From Salvia splendens (Eukaryota > Streptophyta > Magnoliopsida > Lamiales > Lamiaceae), in assembly GCF_004379255.2 (NCBI RefSeq), contig NC_056039.1:6082501-6146500 (forward strand): a stretch of 64,000 nucleotides of DNA, given 5' to 3'. The notes under the pieces were generated by a model. It worked only from the letters and a program-made list of their open reading frames with translations, had not been told where the DNA came from and ran no database searches. Both the position numbers and the translations under genes were made by a program. Positions 20,238 to 32,780 of this stretch are shown piece after piece. The first letter of the stretch is position 1; each line of letters begins with the position of its first letter.

Positions 20238-21812
20238 ATGATGATGTTTGAAGACATGGGGTTTGGAGACATTGATGTCTTTCAATCTCTCCCTGTAAAC
20301 GGTGCAGATACGTGTGCTCTGCAGCCTGCGGAGGCGGATGCCGAGGCCGTGGCAGAGGATGATGACTACTCCGATGAGGAGATCGACATGGATGAGCTCG
20401 AGAAGAGAATGTGGAGGGACAAGATGCGGCTGAAGCGGCTCAAGGAGATGAGCAAGGGGAGAGAAGGTGTTGATTGTGTGAAGCAATGGCATTCGCATTC
20501 GCAGGAGCAGGCTAGGAGGAAGAAGATGTCGAGGGCGCAGGATGGGATCTTGAAGTACATGTTGAAAATGATGGAAGTGTGCAACGCTCAGGGGTTCGTG
20601 TATGGGATCATCCCTGAGAATGGCAAGCCCGTGAGTGGGGCCTCTGACAATCTGAGGGAGTGGTGGAAGGATAAGGTGAGGTTTGATCGCAACGGGCCAG
20701 CTGCGATAGCTAAGTACCTATCGGATAACAAGATCCCGGGCAAGAAGGAGGGGTGTAGTGCTATTGGCCCGACCCCTCACACGTTGCAGGAGCTTCAGGA
20801 CACCACCCTCGGGTCCCTGCTATCGGCTTTGATGCAGCACTGTGACCCTCCCCAGAGGCGATTCCCGTTGGAGAAGGGGGTTTCTCCTCCGTGGTGGCCA
20901 ACTGGGAATGAGGAGTGGTGGCATCAGCTAGGCCTGCAGAGGGACCAGGGTGGCCCTCCGCCTTACAAGAAGCCTCACGACTTGAAGAAGGCGTTCAAGG
21001 TTGGCGTCCTGACCGCTGTCATCAAGCACATGTCTCCGGATATTGCTAAGATCCGGAAGCTCGTGAGGCAGTCCAAGGGTTTGCAGGACAAAATGACGGC
21101 CAAGGAGAGCGCAACGTGGCTGGCCATTGTTAACCAAGAGGAAGCCATTGCTCGAGTGCTCTACCCCAACCACCGCCCGCCCCTCTCCTCCTCCGAGGGC
21201 AGCGGACCATTCCCCATCAATGAGTACGACGTGGAAGGGGTCGAGGCGTCTAACTTTGACGTGCACGAGCAGAAGCCTAACCCGCTCGCTCTGTTTCATC
21301 CCCTCATCAAGGATGAATCCATCATCAACTTGGACTTCTCCAAGAAGCGAAAATCGAGCAACGACACAAATGGCGCTACGATGATGATGGATCAACCGCC
21401 AACACTCTTCAGCGATGCTCGCCGTGATCGAGCTTGGAGAGACAACCACAACCACCAGCCTGAGTTTGGAGTTTCAAGCTTCAACAACAACAATCAAATG
21501 AACGGGATGAAGCTGCCAACCGCGTTTCCTCCGAATCCAGGCTCTTTCGATCTGTCCGGAGCTGGGGTTCCGGAAGACGGGCAGAGGATGATCAACGAGC
21601 TTATGTCGTTTTACGAAAGCAATTTGAATGCAGGCAATAATAAAAAGGAGGTGGAGACTGTGAACGTAGCCGATGATGGTGGGCTGTTCCGGTCGGCTGA
21701 TGGTTTCCCGACGATGTTTAGCTCGCCGTTCAACATGTCTGCGTCGGCGGACTTCGGCGAGGGCTTTCCGAGGGACAACATGGCGAAGCAGGATGTGCCT
21801 ATGTGGTACTAA
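20238..21812 (+). CDS. EIN3/EIL-type ethylene response transcription factor (524 aa)
   Basis: This is a nuclear DNA-binding protein of the EIN3/EIL family, which switches on ethylene-response genes. The uninterrupted frame has the acidic stretch (residues 40-53, [14 protein letters not shown]), the basic region (residues 56-70, [15 protein letters not shown]), and the conserved DNA-binding core ([60 protein letters not shown]) to about residue 300. The tail ends DVPMWY. The coding part has no intron, as is usual for the family. A leader intron is likely, with its acceptor at 20160 (TTTGCAG). Three ATGs open the frame (20238, 20241, 20244). Arabidopsis EIN3 is 628 aa; the shortfall here is in the C-terminal half, where the usual Cys/His segment is not recognisable. 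I cannot separate EIN3 from EIL paralogues. Confidence 0.95.
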   Translation: MMMFEDMGFGDIDVFQSLPVNGADTCALQPAEADAEAVAEDDDYSDEEIDMDELEKRMWRDKMRLKRLKEMSKGREGVDCVKQWHSHSQEQARRKKMSRAQDGILKYMLKMMEVCNAQGFVYGIIPENGKPVSGASDNLREWWKDKVRFDRNGPAAIAKYLSDNKIPGKKEGCSAIGPTPHTLQELQDTTLGSLLSALMQHCDPPQRRFPLEKGVSPPWWPTGNEEWWHQLGLQRDQGGPPPYKKPHDLKKAFKVGVLTAVIKHMSPDIAKIRKLVRQSKGLQDKMTAKESATWLAIVNQEEAIARVLYPNHRPPLSSSEGSGPFPINEYDVEGVEASNFDVHEQKPNPLALFHPLIKDESIINLDFSKKRKSSNDTNGATMMMDQPPTLFSDARRDRAWRDNHNHQPEFGVSSFNNNNQMNGMKLPTAFPPNPGSFDLSGAGVPEDGQRMINELMSFYESNLNAGNNKKEVETVNVADDGGLFRSADGFPTMFSSPFNMSASADFGEGFPRDNMAKQDVPMWY

Positions 21813-22097
21813 CGAGCTAACGATGCGGCCTCAATCAGAACATGGCTTGAGTTATGGAGTAATAAAGCAAATGAGGATTTATGTTTGAATCCTGCAATAA
21901 TAGATTAGGTTTATGTAGATATTATATGAATATGTAGTTTATAATAGTAGTAGTTTAATTTTGTTGTGTAGGTTTGTTTTTATTTGCTCTGTTTCTATTA
22001 TGTTTGGTTGTTGATGTACAAAGCCTAAAATATCATGTGTTTTAATGTTTCAGGATATATTTTGTTGACTCAAGATCTATGATATGTCGATATCTGA

Positions 22098-22098
<1 letters not shown>

Positions 22099-22125
<27 letters not shown>
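22099..22125. repeat. CT microsatellite downstream of the EIN3-like gene
   Basis: A CT run followed by CA-rich sequence about 290 bp after the stop codon. The rest of 21813-22728 is AT-rich with no gene. Confidence 0.9.
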
Positions 22126-22129
<4 letters not shown>

Positions 22130-22728
22130 CCAAACACACAAACACACACACAGTTGATACTCATCCACATCCATAAAACTTGTCTCAATGCAACAAATAT
22201 TTTCGATGCAAATAAGGGAAAAATTATGTTTTAATATCCTACTTTTGTTTTTTTCGTAATTACGATCAGATCCAATTATAAGTTATTAGTCCTCTATCAA
22301 AATAAATTAATCAAAATTAAAATAAGATTAGGTTGGATACATTGAATCCTAACCAAAAGAGTTGGATCAATAGTTCCTGTTATAGCAACTATTTATTGGC
22401 ACAAATTCGTTTGCTGTTTTTGGGCATGCTAATGCACATGCAGATGTAGGCGTGCATGCATCCACACACTTTTATGAGTTTATCTATGCATGTATGTATC
22501 CTCTCTCTCAGCATTATGTCGCATATATTAAGTCAAAACTTTCTCTACTGAGTATAAATGTAATCAATCATAAAAACTGTCATGTTTTTATTACAAATTC
22601 TTGATATTAATCTTGGAGCAAAGAAGAATATAAAAAGGAGAGAGGAATTACCCGCAGAGTTCAAGATACAACAATGGAATTTTTTCCAAATTCTGAAATT
22701 TATTTAATTTAATAATGATATTTAAAAC

Positions 22729-23624
22729 ATGGAACATTTTTTGAGGTCCACGAACTTTGCCAAAGTATCATATTAGGTCTGTGAACTTTGAAAATATCAT
22801 TTTAGGTCCATCAACTACAAGTTAATATCATTTGAGGTATTTTAAATTTTTTTCCGGACGAAAATGCCCTTAAGACATTCAGAGGTCAATTTGGACAATT
22901 CTTTCGCCACTCATCTTGCATCAGAGACCTAGAGTCCAACAATTTTTAACGATAAATTTTTATATTTAAATTCAATTTGGATGTTAATTGTTCTCCATTC
23001 TGAAATTCATATAAATAATACTCCGAATGACAATCCATATTAATAGCTATCTAATTTCAAAACAAATAAACTAAATATAATTCATAAATCACCTATAGTA
23101 AGTTCTTAAAATGCAGTTTAGATTGAAAAATAAAATAAAGTATCAAGTTTCAATTCACTATCCCTAAATAATTGGTCATCTAATAATTGAAAAATTAACA
23201 CATATTTTTTACGTCAAATTGTAATTACATTTAAATTAAATAGTACTCCCTCCGTCCCGGACTACTTGCACTTATTTCCTTTCTGGGCGTCCCAAGTTAT
23301 TTGCACTCTTTCCATTTTTAGTAAAAATTATCACCTACAGCCGCAATTGTTGACTTTGCTATACACTCATTCCTTAATCCCCGTGTCGAAAAGGAAATGT
23401 GCGAATAGTCCGGGACGGAGGGAGTAGTAAAAGAAATTGTTGGACTCTAAGAATTGTCCAAAATGCCCTTTGAAGGCCTTAAGAGCATTTTCGTCCAGAA
23501 AGAGTTAAAAATATCGTAAATGATATTAACTTGTAGTTGACGGACCTAAAATGATATTTTCAAAGTTTACGGACCTAAAATGATACTTTGACAAAGTTTG
23601 TGAACCTAAAAAGATGTTCCTTCT
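22729..23624. mobile_element. Long-inverted-repeat (Mutator-like) element with nested Stowaway
   Basis: The left arm (GGAACATTTTTTGAGGTCCA, GAACTTTGCCAAAGTATCAT) is mirrored by the right arm ending near 23620 (ATGATACTTTGACAAAGTTTG, AAAGATGTTCC). The inverted repeat continues inward to GCCCTTAAG and the matching right-arm CTTAAGAGC. ATTTAAAA occurs just outside both ends, which could be the remains of a 9-bp duplication. No ORF. The Stowaway at 23246-23424 sits in the loop. Confidence 0.65.
23246..23424. mobile_element. Stowaway-like MITE, young family copy 1
   Basis: A 179-bp element starting CTCCCTCCGTCCCGGACTAC, ending GTCCGGGACGGAGGGAG, with TA on both sides. It differs at only about ten positions from the copy at 60680-60859. 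Confidence 0.9.
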
Positions 23625-24552
23625 ATTTAAAAACTTCCATAAATTGTTGGGTCTCACAAGTCTTCATGTACATCCATTGACGTATGTCTGTTTGCACATC
23701 ACGCTTATTTCGTGCCTCAATTGACTTATGTTTGTTACTTTGTTTGCACATCACATGATTCTTTCGTGACTCCGCCCATAAAAAAACGTTGTTCATGTAT
23801 AGTGACGCAAATTTTAATGATTTTAGTTGAGCGTTACTTCGTAGTGATAGGATCTATATTATTATATGGTACTATGTGAGATGATATTTGGGCAAATATT
23901 TGAGTAAAGTTTAATCGTTGATCTAATAGTGTTATTTGTAGCATATTAGACAATTTTTTTGTGGATGAACAAATATAGAAATGAAACAATGAAGATATAT
24001 GTTTCTCTTATCACAGTAATGATTTTATTTGAGATTATTCTGTCGTAATTATATGGGCTTTCAATATTTTTTTTCTCTAAAATCTTACTATTTTTTAAAT
24101 ACAAGTACACAAACTTTTGTCTTTTCTAATTTTCCTCTTGAATCAAAAAACAAAGCAATTGTTTAAAATTGGATAATGATGCAGTGGCAACAGGTTTTAG
24201 AGATGGAGACGAACATTGAAGACGGAGACATCTTTGATGAATCAGATGGCAAAAATGGATGTGATTACATGAAATTTAAATTTTAGAGTATATTTTAATT
24301 AAGAAAATCACAATGGTTCGGTTTTGATTACCACATAAGTTTTAATTTATCACATTTGTTTGGTTTTTGATTTAGAAAAAAAAACAGAAAAGACCAAAAT
24401 TAGTGTATTTATAGTAAAAAGAATAAAATATATATAAAAGTAATGTAAGAAAAAATTGAAAAGACCAAACTATACCCATGTTTGATAATCAAAATCGCCC
24501 AATGTTATTAAAGAAGTGGGCTCCAATTCTGCACCCATCGATTTTTTTATTA

Positions 24553-25640
24553 GAGCATCCACAATGGGACGCCAGATGACACGCCCGATGCGTGCCATCG
24601 TCCGCCCCATTGTGGGTGCCCGCCATCGTCCGCGCCATTGTGGGCTCGGCGAACGATGGGCGCGGACGATGTGCTATCGTCCGCGCCATCGGGCGCCCCA
24701 TTGCGGGATCGACGGACGATGGTCGTCGACGATGCCACGCATTTTTTAATTTTTGTATAAATACCCCTACCCCACCTTCATTTGTAGTGTTTAATTTTCA
24801 CGATTTCACTCTCGAAACTCACATTTTTGTTATTTCGATGAAATGGATGCAAGTCCCAACAGTCCGATGTTTGGGGAGGCGCGTTGGCAGGGTACAGAAC
24901 CCGACGAATATCGGCCGTTCGACGCCAACACACAATACGATCCCGAATTCATTACGGAATCATATAGTTTGGATGACATGGAGCCGTCTCCAAACCGACC
25001 CGTCGCCCCCTCCCGCCGCGCCGCCGCAGACGCCACCCCATCCGCCGCCGCGGCTTCCGCCCCCGCCAAAAAGAAGCTGGTGGTTACACGAGCAGCGAAA
25101 GCGGAACTCGTCCGGTGGACCTCAACCGGACATACGAGGACATTGAGAGTTCCGGCACACCGATGTCCTCCCTGCGTCCCATAGGCGTCAAGGCTGCAAA
25201 GGCCAAGGGGAATGCGGCAGCGACATCATCCTCGACTGATTCCGGCCCCGAGCGCGACGACCGCCGCGTATGAGTCGTTGGCAGCAGCCTCGATGGCGAA
25301 GACGTTGTTGCAGACGCACAAGGCCCTCGAGAAGTGTATGGACCCCGCCGAAGCCGAAATTCTCCGGGGGTTGATCGATGAGTTGCGTCGGAAGTTGGGA
25401 ATTTGGTAGATTGGCCAACTAGAACCGTTTAACTTTTGTGTAATTATTAATGCAATCTTCGCCGGTTTTTGGTTACTCGTTGTGTTTTTAAATTAGTTTG
25501 CATTGTATATTTGAAAACATTTAAATTAATTAACATAACAATATTAAAACATATAGGGCGTGCCTTAGGGCGCCCCATTATAAGTGGGAGGACAAAACTG
25601 CTGACGTGGCGCGCTATAGGGCGCCCCATTATGGATGCTC
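24553..25640 (+). mobile_element. PIF/Harbinger element, family B, with ORF1 deletion derivative
   Basis: It starts GAGCATCCACAATGGGACG, ends ATGGATGCTC, and is flanked by TTA on both sides. The left 200 bp is crowded with ATCGTCCG in both orientations. The interior holds a shortened copy of the ORF1 found in the 30209-31862 element. No transposase. Confidence 0.85.
24843..25409 (+). pseudogene. ORF1 remnant of the family B Harbinger element, Myb-like domain deleted
   Basis: The frame starts MDASPNSPMFGEARWQGTEP and matches the N-terminus of the ORF1 at 30523 (GARWPGTDPDEYRPF, MEPSP). After the Lys-rich stretch at about 25070-25110 it jumps to the part that follows the Myb-like domain in the longer copy (DLN, SSGTPMSS, then KAKG), in a different frame. 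It ends with the conserved tail ILRGLIDELRRKLGIW at 25409. About 0.5 kb encoding the trihelix/Myb-like domain is missing compared with the longer copy. It cannot make a complete ORF1. Confidence 0.75.
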
Positions 25641-25904
25641 TTACTCATGAATTGCCCAATTTTGTTAAACCTATTACCTATCTTATTACTAAAAAGAGGA
25701 AAATGAGAAAGACCCAGCTTGGCCATTCAATCTAGTAGTAGTAATTGATTTTTATTACGAAATAATAGTAAAATTGAGTACTTTGATTTATTGATTATCA
25801 AAAGTGGTTATATATTTATTTTGTAAGGTTAGAAAACATAGTACGTATTTATCTCCTTGTATTATTAATTGATAATGTAATTCCTTTTTTAAGTAAGAAA
25901 CTAA

Positions 25905-26682
25905 GGTGGCGTTCGGTTGAAAAGATAAAATAATAATGAGATTCAATATAGGATAAGATAAGATGGGTCTTGTCTTGGACTAAATTAGTATTACTAAATT
26001 TTATATTGGTGTTTGGTTGAAGAGACTATGTCCAAGATACAATATTAGTTAAAAGTTCTATTAATCAAACTAATATAAAAATTATCATTAATTAAGCTTA
26101 TTTATTATAAAATTTACAATACAATTTAAATCTATTCATTATATGATACAGTTAATAAATATTAATTCATTTGTTTTTTAAATATAAAATTATTAACTAA
26201 TTAAAAGTTACATGAAAAAAAAATTACAATGCAACAATCGACACTCCATCACTTCTTTTATTATATTTTTTGCTTGTACACTCAATTAAGACACGTGGAT
26301 TCCATAAAAAATGACAAGTGTTATATATATGTGACAACATATTTAGGAAAAATAAATAAATGAAAATGGGGTGGCTTCTTGTCCAACCAAGATTATAAAT
26401 AAATAAATGAAAATTGGTGTCTTCTTCTCCAACCCAGATCTTCTCTCTCCTTCGAACAAAGCATTGGTTGAGAGAGGAACGAGAGGCGGATAATTTAGTC
26501 GTAGGGGGTGGGCTCTGATGGATAGTCACAAGATTAAGGAGAAAAGGAGTATGTCAAGACGGGCTGAGACGGGCCCAGATCAATAGTTGCGGGCCAAGTT
26601 TAGGTGGACAGTGGTAACCGAACATCTGATAATTTAAGAAGATAGGATTACATTATGTTTGTCCCGGAAACCGAACGGGGCC
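25905..26682. mobile_element. Tourist-like MITE (778 bp)
   Basis: The ends GGTGGCGTTCGGTT and AACCGAACGGGGCC form an imperfect inverted repeat. TAA flanks both sides (25902-25904, 26683-26685). The end sequence and 3-bp duplication suit Tourist/Harbinger MITEs. The interior is AT-rich without a supported ORF. It is unrelated in sequence to the GAGCATCC families. Confidence 0.75.
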
Positions 26683-27223
26683 TAATAGTACTACAATAGT
26701 AGGGAGTACATGATAAAATTAACTTTTGTCATATGTTATCAAACTAATACTACTGTACTACTAATCAGATATATTTAAAGTAAAATTACATCATTATGAA
26801 AAAATGTGTATTACTACTAGTATATTTTTTTGTAAAAACTTTTCGAAAGAGTTACAAATTACAATTGGAGTACTATATTTCTATTCTTGACACTACAAAT
26901 AATGTAATCAGATTTTGGTTAGCTTTTCAAAATTTACATTTTGATTATATTATAATAATTCCACGCCGACCAAGCCCAATGCACTGATGAGTTTCTTCCT
27001 CAAGCTAGGGTTTGAGTGAGCAGCCGATTTTAGATATTCATCTCTACTTATTCACGGCAATAATCGCCCAAAAACTGTCGATCGTATTGTAAATCTTCAC
27101 CGGTTTAGGGTTTGCAAGCAAAGAAGCATGATCATTGGTGGTTAAGTAGCGTCAGCACCCTGCTATGATTTAGGAAATTGATAAATTGGACTTGAGTTTT
27201 TGAACGATCACGAACTCCCAACA

Positions 27224-29619
27224 ATGGCGACCAAGGCAATACATGAAGCGCTTACGAAAAATTCCAACTTTAGCTCCAGAGGCCTATTCTCCGAAAGCTT
27301 TGTGGGTGCTTCATCCGCCGCCGCCACTTCTTTCGCCATTGCAATTCCTTTTGCATATCGAGCTTTGTTTGGGTAAGTTGTGTTTAATTATGTGTATATC
27401 TCTGTTTGACAAATGCAGTTGGTTGAAGGATTCGACTATTGATGTTTTGGTGGATTACTTTAGTTTTTCTTTTATTTGTTCCAACCCAGTAATGTTTTGG
27501 GGGAAAAGTTGTCATTTTTCTATCTCAGCTTAGGTGGAATTGAAATGTTAATGGAATGATAGTGATGTATAATAGGAGATTGATTAGTTATAGTACTCCA
27601 CTAAATTATTGATTGATGTAGGAAAACATTGGCTTCTGCTTCTTTTCTTTTAAGTATATCTTTTCGAGGCGTTTAACGTTATGAATTAGAATAGATAGAT
27701 CAAAACATCACTGCATAGACCAGTCCATTCTTTACTGATATCGGATTGAAAACGTATGGGGCATCGTAAAACTGTTGATTACTTTTACAGTATGAGATGA
27801 CTTGCTTGGTTAGTATCAGGCTTTAAGACTAGGATTGCATAATTATCGTGATCAAGTATGAAAATGATCATTCATGTATTTTGTAATCCTAAGCAGTAAA
27901 AGCCACTTTATGATCTGAAGAAAGTATAACTGTTGAGATTATCATAAGCAATGGAGATTTTCATTGTTATGTTTATATTAGTATTGGAATAAAAAAAGGC
28001 AGTTTTTTGTTATTGCTGTATATTTGCCAGTCATTTTTCTAACTTCTTTCTAGAATGTACTGTTTTCAAGGGTGACTTTTGTGTGAGGGTTCTCATGCTA
28101 TGCGAGGTCGATATAGTATCCGAGGCTTATGAAAAGTCTTGTGTCCAATAATTTATTTGTATCATAATACTACTTTGTATTGCTTGTGGTTGATCTGATG
28201 GTTGGTTAGTATTAATATATCCACGATTTATCTCAGGGATGGCCCTATGCACATTGCCTATTGTGATGCTGGTGCAGTCCTAGATGAAGATTTCAGTTCT
28301 GTTATGCAGAGCGGGCAAGTTGGCTATGTTGATGCATCTGTTGGTGTGAAGAACAGTAAAAGTTTTTCGACTTGGAATACTTTCGGGAATGAAGTAAGAG
28401 ACAGTTTCAAGCAGTATGACATCCAGCTGAAACCACTCTTCTCAGCATTTCATTGGAAAAATTTTGGCCTGACATCATTGAGGTCTTTTATGTTATTCTA
28501 TTTGCCTCTTTTGGAACCCCGTCCACCCAGAGAAGATGACGAGGAAGATTTTCTAGTTGAGAATCCAGAAGAACATCATGTAGATTTGGTTGAGCCATTT
28601 AAGAAATCAGTGATACAAATAGCGCGTGAGGTAATATTCTTCACTTGATAAGTTGATATCAGCCTAAAAATTATAGGTTATGGTGTCTTATCTCATTATC
28701 CTACTGTGTTGGTGATCTTTTTATGAAAGCAATTGTATAGTTTATTTTTCCACTCTATTGTGCCATAACTCAATATTGATGAGAACCATACATGAAGTCT
28801 TCACCGTAACCGATACTTTTTGGCTCCATGTTCAGACGAGTGTGGTTACCACAAGGCGTATCCTCGAAAGACTTGCTGTTCATTTTGCTTCACAACGCAT
28901 AGCATGGAAACTTCTCAAGGGTAATGTTTATAATCTTTACTCATTAATTTTTTTAATACCAATTATTCACATGTTCTCTAAACGCCTCACTTTACATATT
29001 AACCATCACAGATGTTCCCAAATCCGCAATTCGGAAGGCAGCAAGGAAAATGCCAACTTGTACATTCTGTTTCTGTGTCAGCAGAACCACCCTCAGAGGT
29101 CACACATCTAAACCTTAGGCTCTTGATTAGGCTTTCATTGATGAAACCTTGTAGTATCATTCTTTCTCGATTTTGCTAATACCTATCTTCATATTACCAG
29201 GACATCTCCTCGGAGTTGTAGCTTCGTGGGCTGTTCAAGTTGGCGTCAATATATATGGATTTCTTTACACTATAACTAAATCCAAGAATGACAGTGATGC
29301 AACAATTGATACAGCCGAGGAAATTAAGACACTCGGAAAGAAGGTTTATGGTACCAGTGTCCGATGTGTTTCCTCACTCGTTTTTGCATCTATCGGAGCT
29401 GGCATTGGAGCTACGTTGATTCGTCCCTCAACGGGGCAGTGGGTTGGTATGACGCCATAACAATTTGTGATGATAACCATAGTTGATCAATCGTAATTAC
29501 TAGTAATTTATAGTACTAAGTATTTTTTGATTTAATTGTTTGCAGGGTGTTTGCTCGGGGATTTAGGAGGACCGATTATCGTTACATTCGGTTTTGAGAA
29601 ACTTGGTTGGGTACTCTGA
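27224..29619 (+). CDS. Conserved plant multi-pass membrane protein of unknown function (344 aa, six exons)
   Basis: Exons 27224-27372, 28237-28630, 28836-28920, 29012-29098, 29201-29446 and 29546-29619 join in frame across GT-AG introns to 344 codons plus stop. The protein starts MATKAIHEALTKNSNF. Hydrophobic, probably membrane-spanning segments are at about residues 28-49 (SSAAATSFAIAIPFAY), 122-137 (near RSFMLFYLPLL), 245-265 (GVVASWAVQVGVNIYGFLY) and 290-315 (SLVFASIGAGIGATL), with a Gly-rich end (GDLGGPIIVTFGFEKLGW). An acidic loop (EDDEEDF-type) and a Cys cluster (CTFCFC) separate them. I do not recognise a named family. The ATG at 27224 is the first in frame and follows a leader rich in stops. 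Confidence 0.85.
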
Positions 29620-30208
29620 AGGCTCGTATCAACAGAGAGAAGAATCGCTCCTGCAGACAGACACTTATATTTTTTTACTGGCACTTTTTCATTTTTTTTG
29701 CTCTGCGCTGGTTGATTGTAACGTATAAATGGAGTGATTTATTTCAAAAGAAATAAAATTGAATTATTTACTCACACAGTTTGTCTTGGTGCAAGAAGAA
29801 TGGTCTACAAATTATTGTTGTAATTTTTGTTAATAGACATTTTCAATGGTAATGTTTAATTGCATAGAGTAGATTCTTAATAATTTTATTTGCAATTCTT
29901 ACATTTCTGGATAGTCATTTAATTATTTAAAATACTAGTGCTCTCTTTGTTTGCGATTGGGAGTCACAATTGAGTATGATATGGATTATAAGAAATATGA
30001 GTTAAAAAGAATAATTATAGTGGAATAAGGTTTACATGGAGTATTATTTATAGTAAAATTGAATCCAATTCTTATTGGTGGCTAAACTAAAATAACAAAA
30101 AAAGAGCCTTTTGTTTGTTGCGGGAGACAGAGGCAAGTATATTGCAAATTTTTTGTGCTAGTTTTGGTCTTTTGAACCTTCAGTTGGAACCACGACTAGC
30201 TTTCGTAA

Positions 30209-31862
30209 GAGCATCCACGGTGAGGCGGACGCTAGTCCACCCGATGTATCGGGCGTGCTATCGTCCACCACTGTAGCTATGCAGACGATGCCCGATGCAT
30301 CGTCCGTGCCCTATGGATCGTCCTCGGACGATAGGCCATGGAACACGTATCGAGCGTGCTATCGTCCGCCCCATTGCGGGCCACGCGGACGATAACACGC
30401 CCGATGCAACGCGTTTTCCTTTTTTTTATTCTTCAAAATTTATATATACACACCACACTTCTATTTCTTCCTTTCACTCTTCCATTCACTCTTTCATCTC
30501 ATTCTCTCTATTTCAATTTATAATGAATCCCGGTAATTTCCCAAATCCGAATAGTCCCGACGGATTTCCGATGTTCGATGGTGGTGCACGGTGGCCGGGT
30601 ACAGACCCTGACGAATACCGGCCCTTCAACTCCAACACCTAGTACGATCCGGATTTCAGCACGGATTCGTACGGGCTGTCAGACATGGAGCCGTCTCCCA
30701 CCCGCCCTCTCCCCCCCCCGCGGCCGCCTCGGGCTCCGCCCTAAGAAGAAGAGGAACATGCAAAGAGCCCAAAAGTTGCCGCCTCCTGAGAAGAATGAAG
30801 AATTCGCCCCAGGGAGGACGAACTACAGCCAGGAAGAAAGCATTCTCCTGACGAAGTGTTGGGTTGATATTTCAGAGGACCCGGTGTTTGCCAACAACCA
30901 AAAGCAAATCGGGTACTGGGAGCGCATCACTGAGCGCTACAACGAGACCAAGCCGGCCGCCGCCTACAAGCGCCATAGGGAGCAGCTCCGCAAGCACTGG
31001 GATCAGATGAAGAAGCAGCTCAATTTGTTCTCGGCGGAGTACGAGAAGTGCTTGAGGGAGCAGGGCAGCGGCGAGAGTTTGACTGATGTGCGCGATAGAG
31101 TGTTTGCGTCGTACATTTCATTGTATGACGAATTCAAGCACTACTCCTCCTGGCTGATCGTGAAGGACAAGCAGAAGTTCCAAGGAGGGGTTCTGCCCAT
31201 ATCGGCTGCGTCGAAGAGGACGAAGAACACCGCCGCCGGTGATTATACGGGCAGCGACAACGGCGCCCCTCAGATGGACCTCAATCAGCCGATGTACGAG
31301 GATGAGAGTTCGGGCACACCGATGTCCTCCCGACGTTCCATTGACAACAAGGCTGCTAAGAACAAGGGCAAGGCGAAGGCGACATCCTCAATGAACCCGG
31401 CCCCGACCGCGACCCTGACCCCGACTTTGGCTGCGGCTCATGCCTACGGGGAGTTGGTGGCGGCCGCCAACCAGAGGATGTTGTTGGACACGCACAATGC
31501 CCTTAGGCAGTGCGAGGACCCGGGTGAAGCCGAATACCTCAAGTGGATGATCGATGATCTGCGCCGCAAGTTGGGAATGATTTAGAGTATGCGCTTTTTA
31601 TCTGTAGTGCACTTGTTTTTTATCTCCACTCTTGTAACTTTTTTTTATTAATGAAGTAAATTTAGGATTTGCCTTAATTGTGGTGCTTTTTAAATTTATT
31701 TTGCTTGATATATTTGTAAACATAAAAATTAAATACAAAATTAAATTGTGGTGCTATAGGGCGGACTATAGGACATCTCACTGCAGGTGGAAGGGTAGGA
31801 GGATAAAATGCTGATGTGGCACATGATAGGGCGTCCCATAGGGCGCCTCATTATGGATGCTC
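30209..31862 (+). mobile_element. PIF/Harbinger element, family B, carrying a long Myb-like ORF1
   Basis: It starts GAGCATCCACGG and ends ATGGATGCTC, flanked by TAA on both sides. The left 200 bp has many ATCGTCCG/CGGACGAT copies and GCATCG palindromes. The right end has GGGCG(T/C)CCCATAGGGCG-type repeats, like the 24553 element. One long gene, ORF1, fills the interior. No transposase. Confidence 0.9.
30523..31585 (+). pseudogene. Harbinger ORF1, Myb/SANT-like (trihelix) DNA-binding protein, N-terminus broken
   Basis: The predicted start is MNPGNFPNPNSPDG at 30523, with a stop (TAG) at 30640-30642 where the 24553 copy has a Gln codon. A frame change follows in the C-rich tract at about 30709-30740. 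From about 30740 to 31585 the frame is open. It contains the trihelix-like domain (TNYSQEESILLTKCWVDISE; YWERITERYNETKP; RKHWDQMKKQLNLFSAEYEK), a basic linker (SKRTKNTAAG) and a helical tail (EYLKWMIDDLRRKLGMI). Harbinger ORF1 proteins bind subterminal DNA and bring in the transposase. A downstream ATG could still give a Myb-domain protein; whether one is made is unknown. Confidence 0.75.
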
Positions 31863-32780
31863 TAAGGGTACACTGCCAAATACTAGTACCAAAAATTATT
31901 AATTAATTAATTAATAATACAAAAATTAGAGTATTGAATTAATTTAGTGATAAACTAAAAAGGGATTTCATTAGCTCTTGATGTATCGTTAGAATCTGGC
32001 CATCTTCAGAGAATAAAGTAATTTACAGTCAGAATGTGGTGTTTAATGAGAATTATATACTTAACTTTATTATGAAGTCTATCGGTGCGGATGATTTTAG
32101 TAGTGTTGATAAACAGGTAGAGCAAGCAAGTCACTTATTATGAGAGGGAATCACAACAAATATAGAGAACAAAAACTGATCATTTCGAAATAATCTATTT
32201 TTCAGACGTCGAACAAAAAACTTATCTTGTTTTTGGTTTTACAAGTACAAATACAAAATCGTTACGTGTCTCTTGCTAACTTTACAAATACAAAATCGTT
32301 ACGTGTCTCTTGCTAATTTTATTTTTTTCTCTACACTAATAACCATAATTTCATGTATGCCTCAAATCTCAATAGAAAGATACTGGTTTAGCCGGCATGG
32401 CGTGCAAATTACATGTGGCAGATTAGTAATTTTCATGTACAATAAAATTAAGATTATTATAAGTAACAATATAATGGTGAAAATAAAATGGATGGCCGGG
32501 ACAACGAAGACACGGTCACAACAACATAAAGTAATTTAGCAATCTAGATTAAGTCTTATGTGTTTGTTTGATTTAATTATATTTTTTTGTTATAAGTTTA
32601 ATTTTGTCCAAGTATAAACGACATGTCCATGATTACATCAGCACGTTAATTGATTTATTGATTGGTATTGTTTAGTAGTAGTAGGAGTACTAATATTTAA
32701 CTCACAATACACAAGTTACGACAAACGTAAGAATATAACACAATTTGAGATAGACTTGGAGGATTAGTCTCATACGTTTA
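31863..32780. other. Intergenic stretch without a supported gene
   Basis: AT-rich sequence between two Harbinger elements. A 34-bp direct repeat (TTTACAAATACAAAATCG region) lies near 32240-32315. Nothing else is supported. Confidence 0.5.

Noticed and set aside
20928..21455. 175-codon minus-strand open frame opposite the EIN3-like gene
   Set aside because: A shadow of the strongly coding plus strand; it has no domain of its own.
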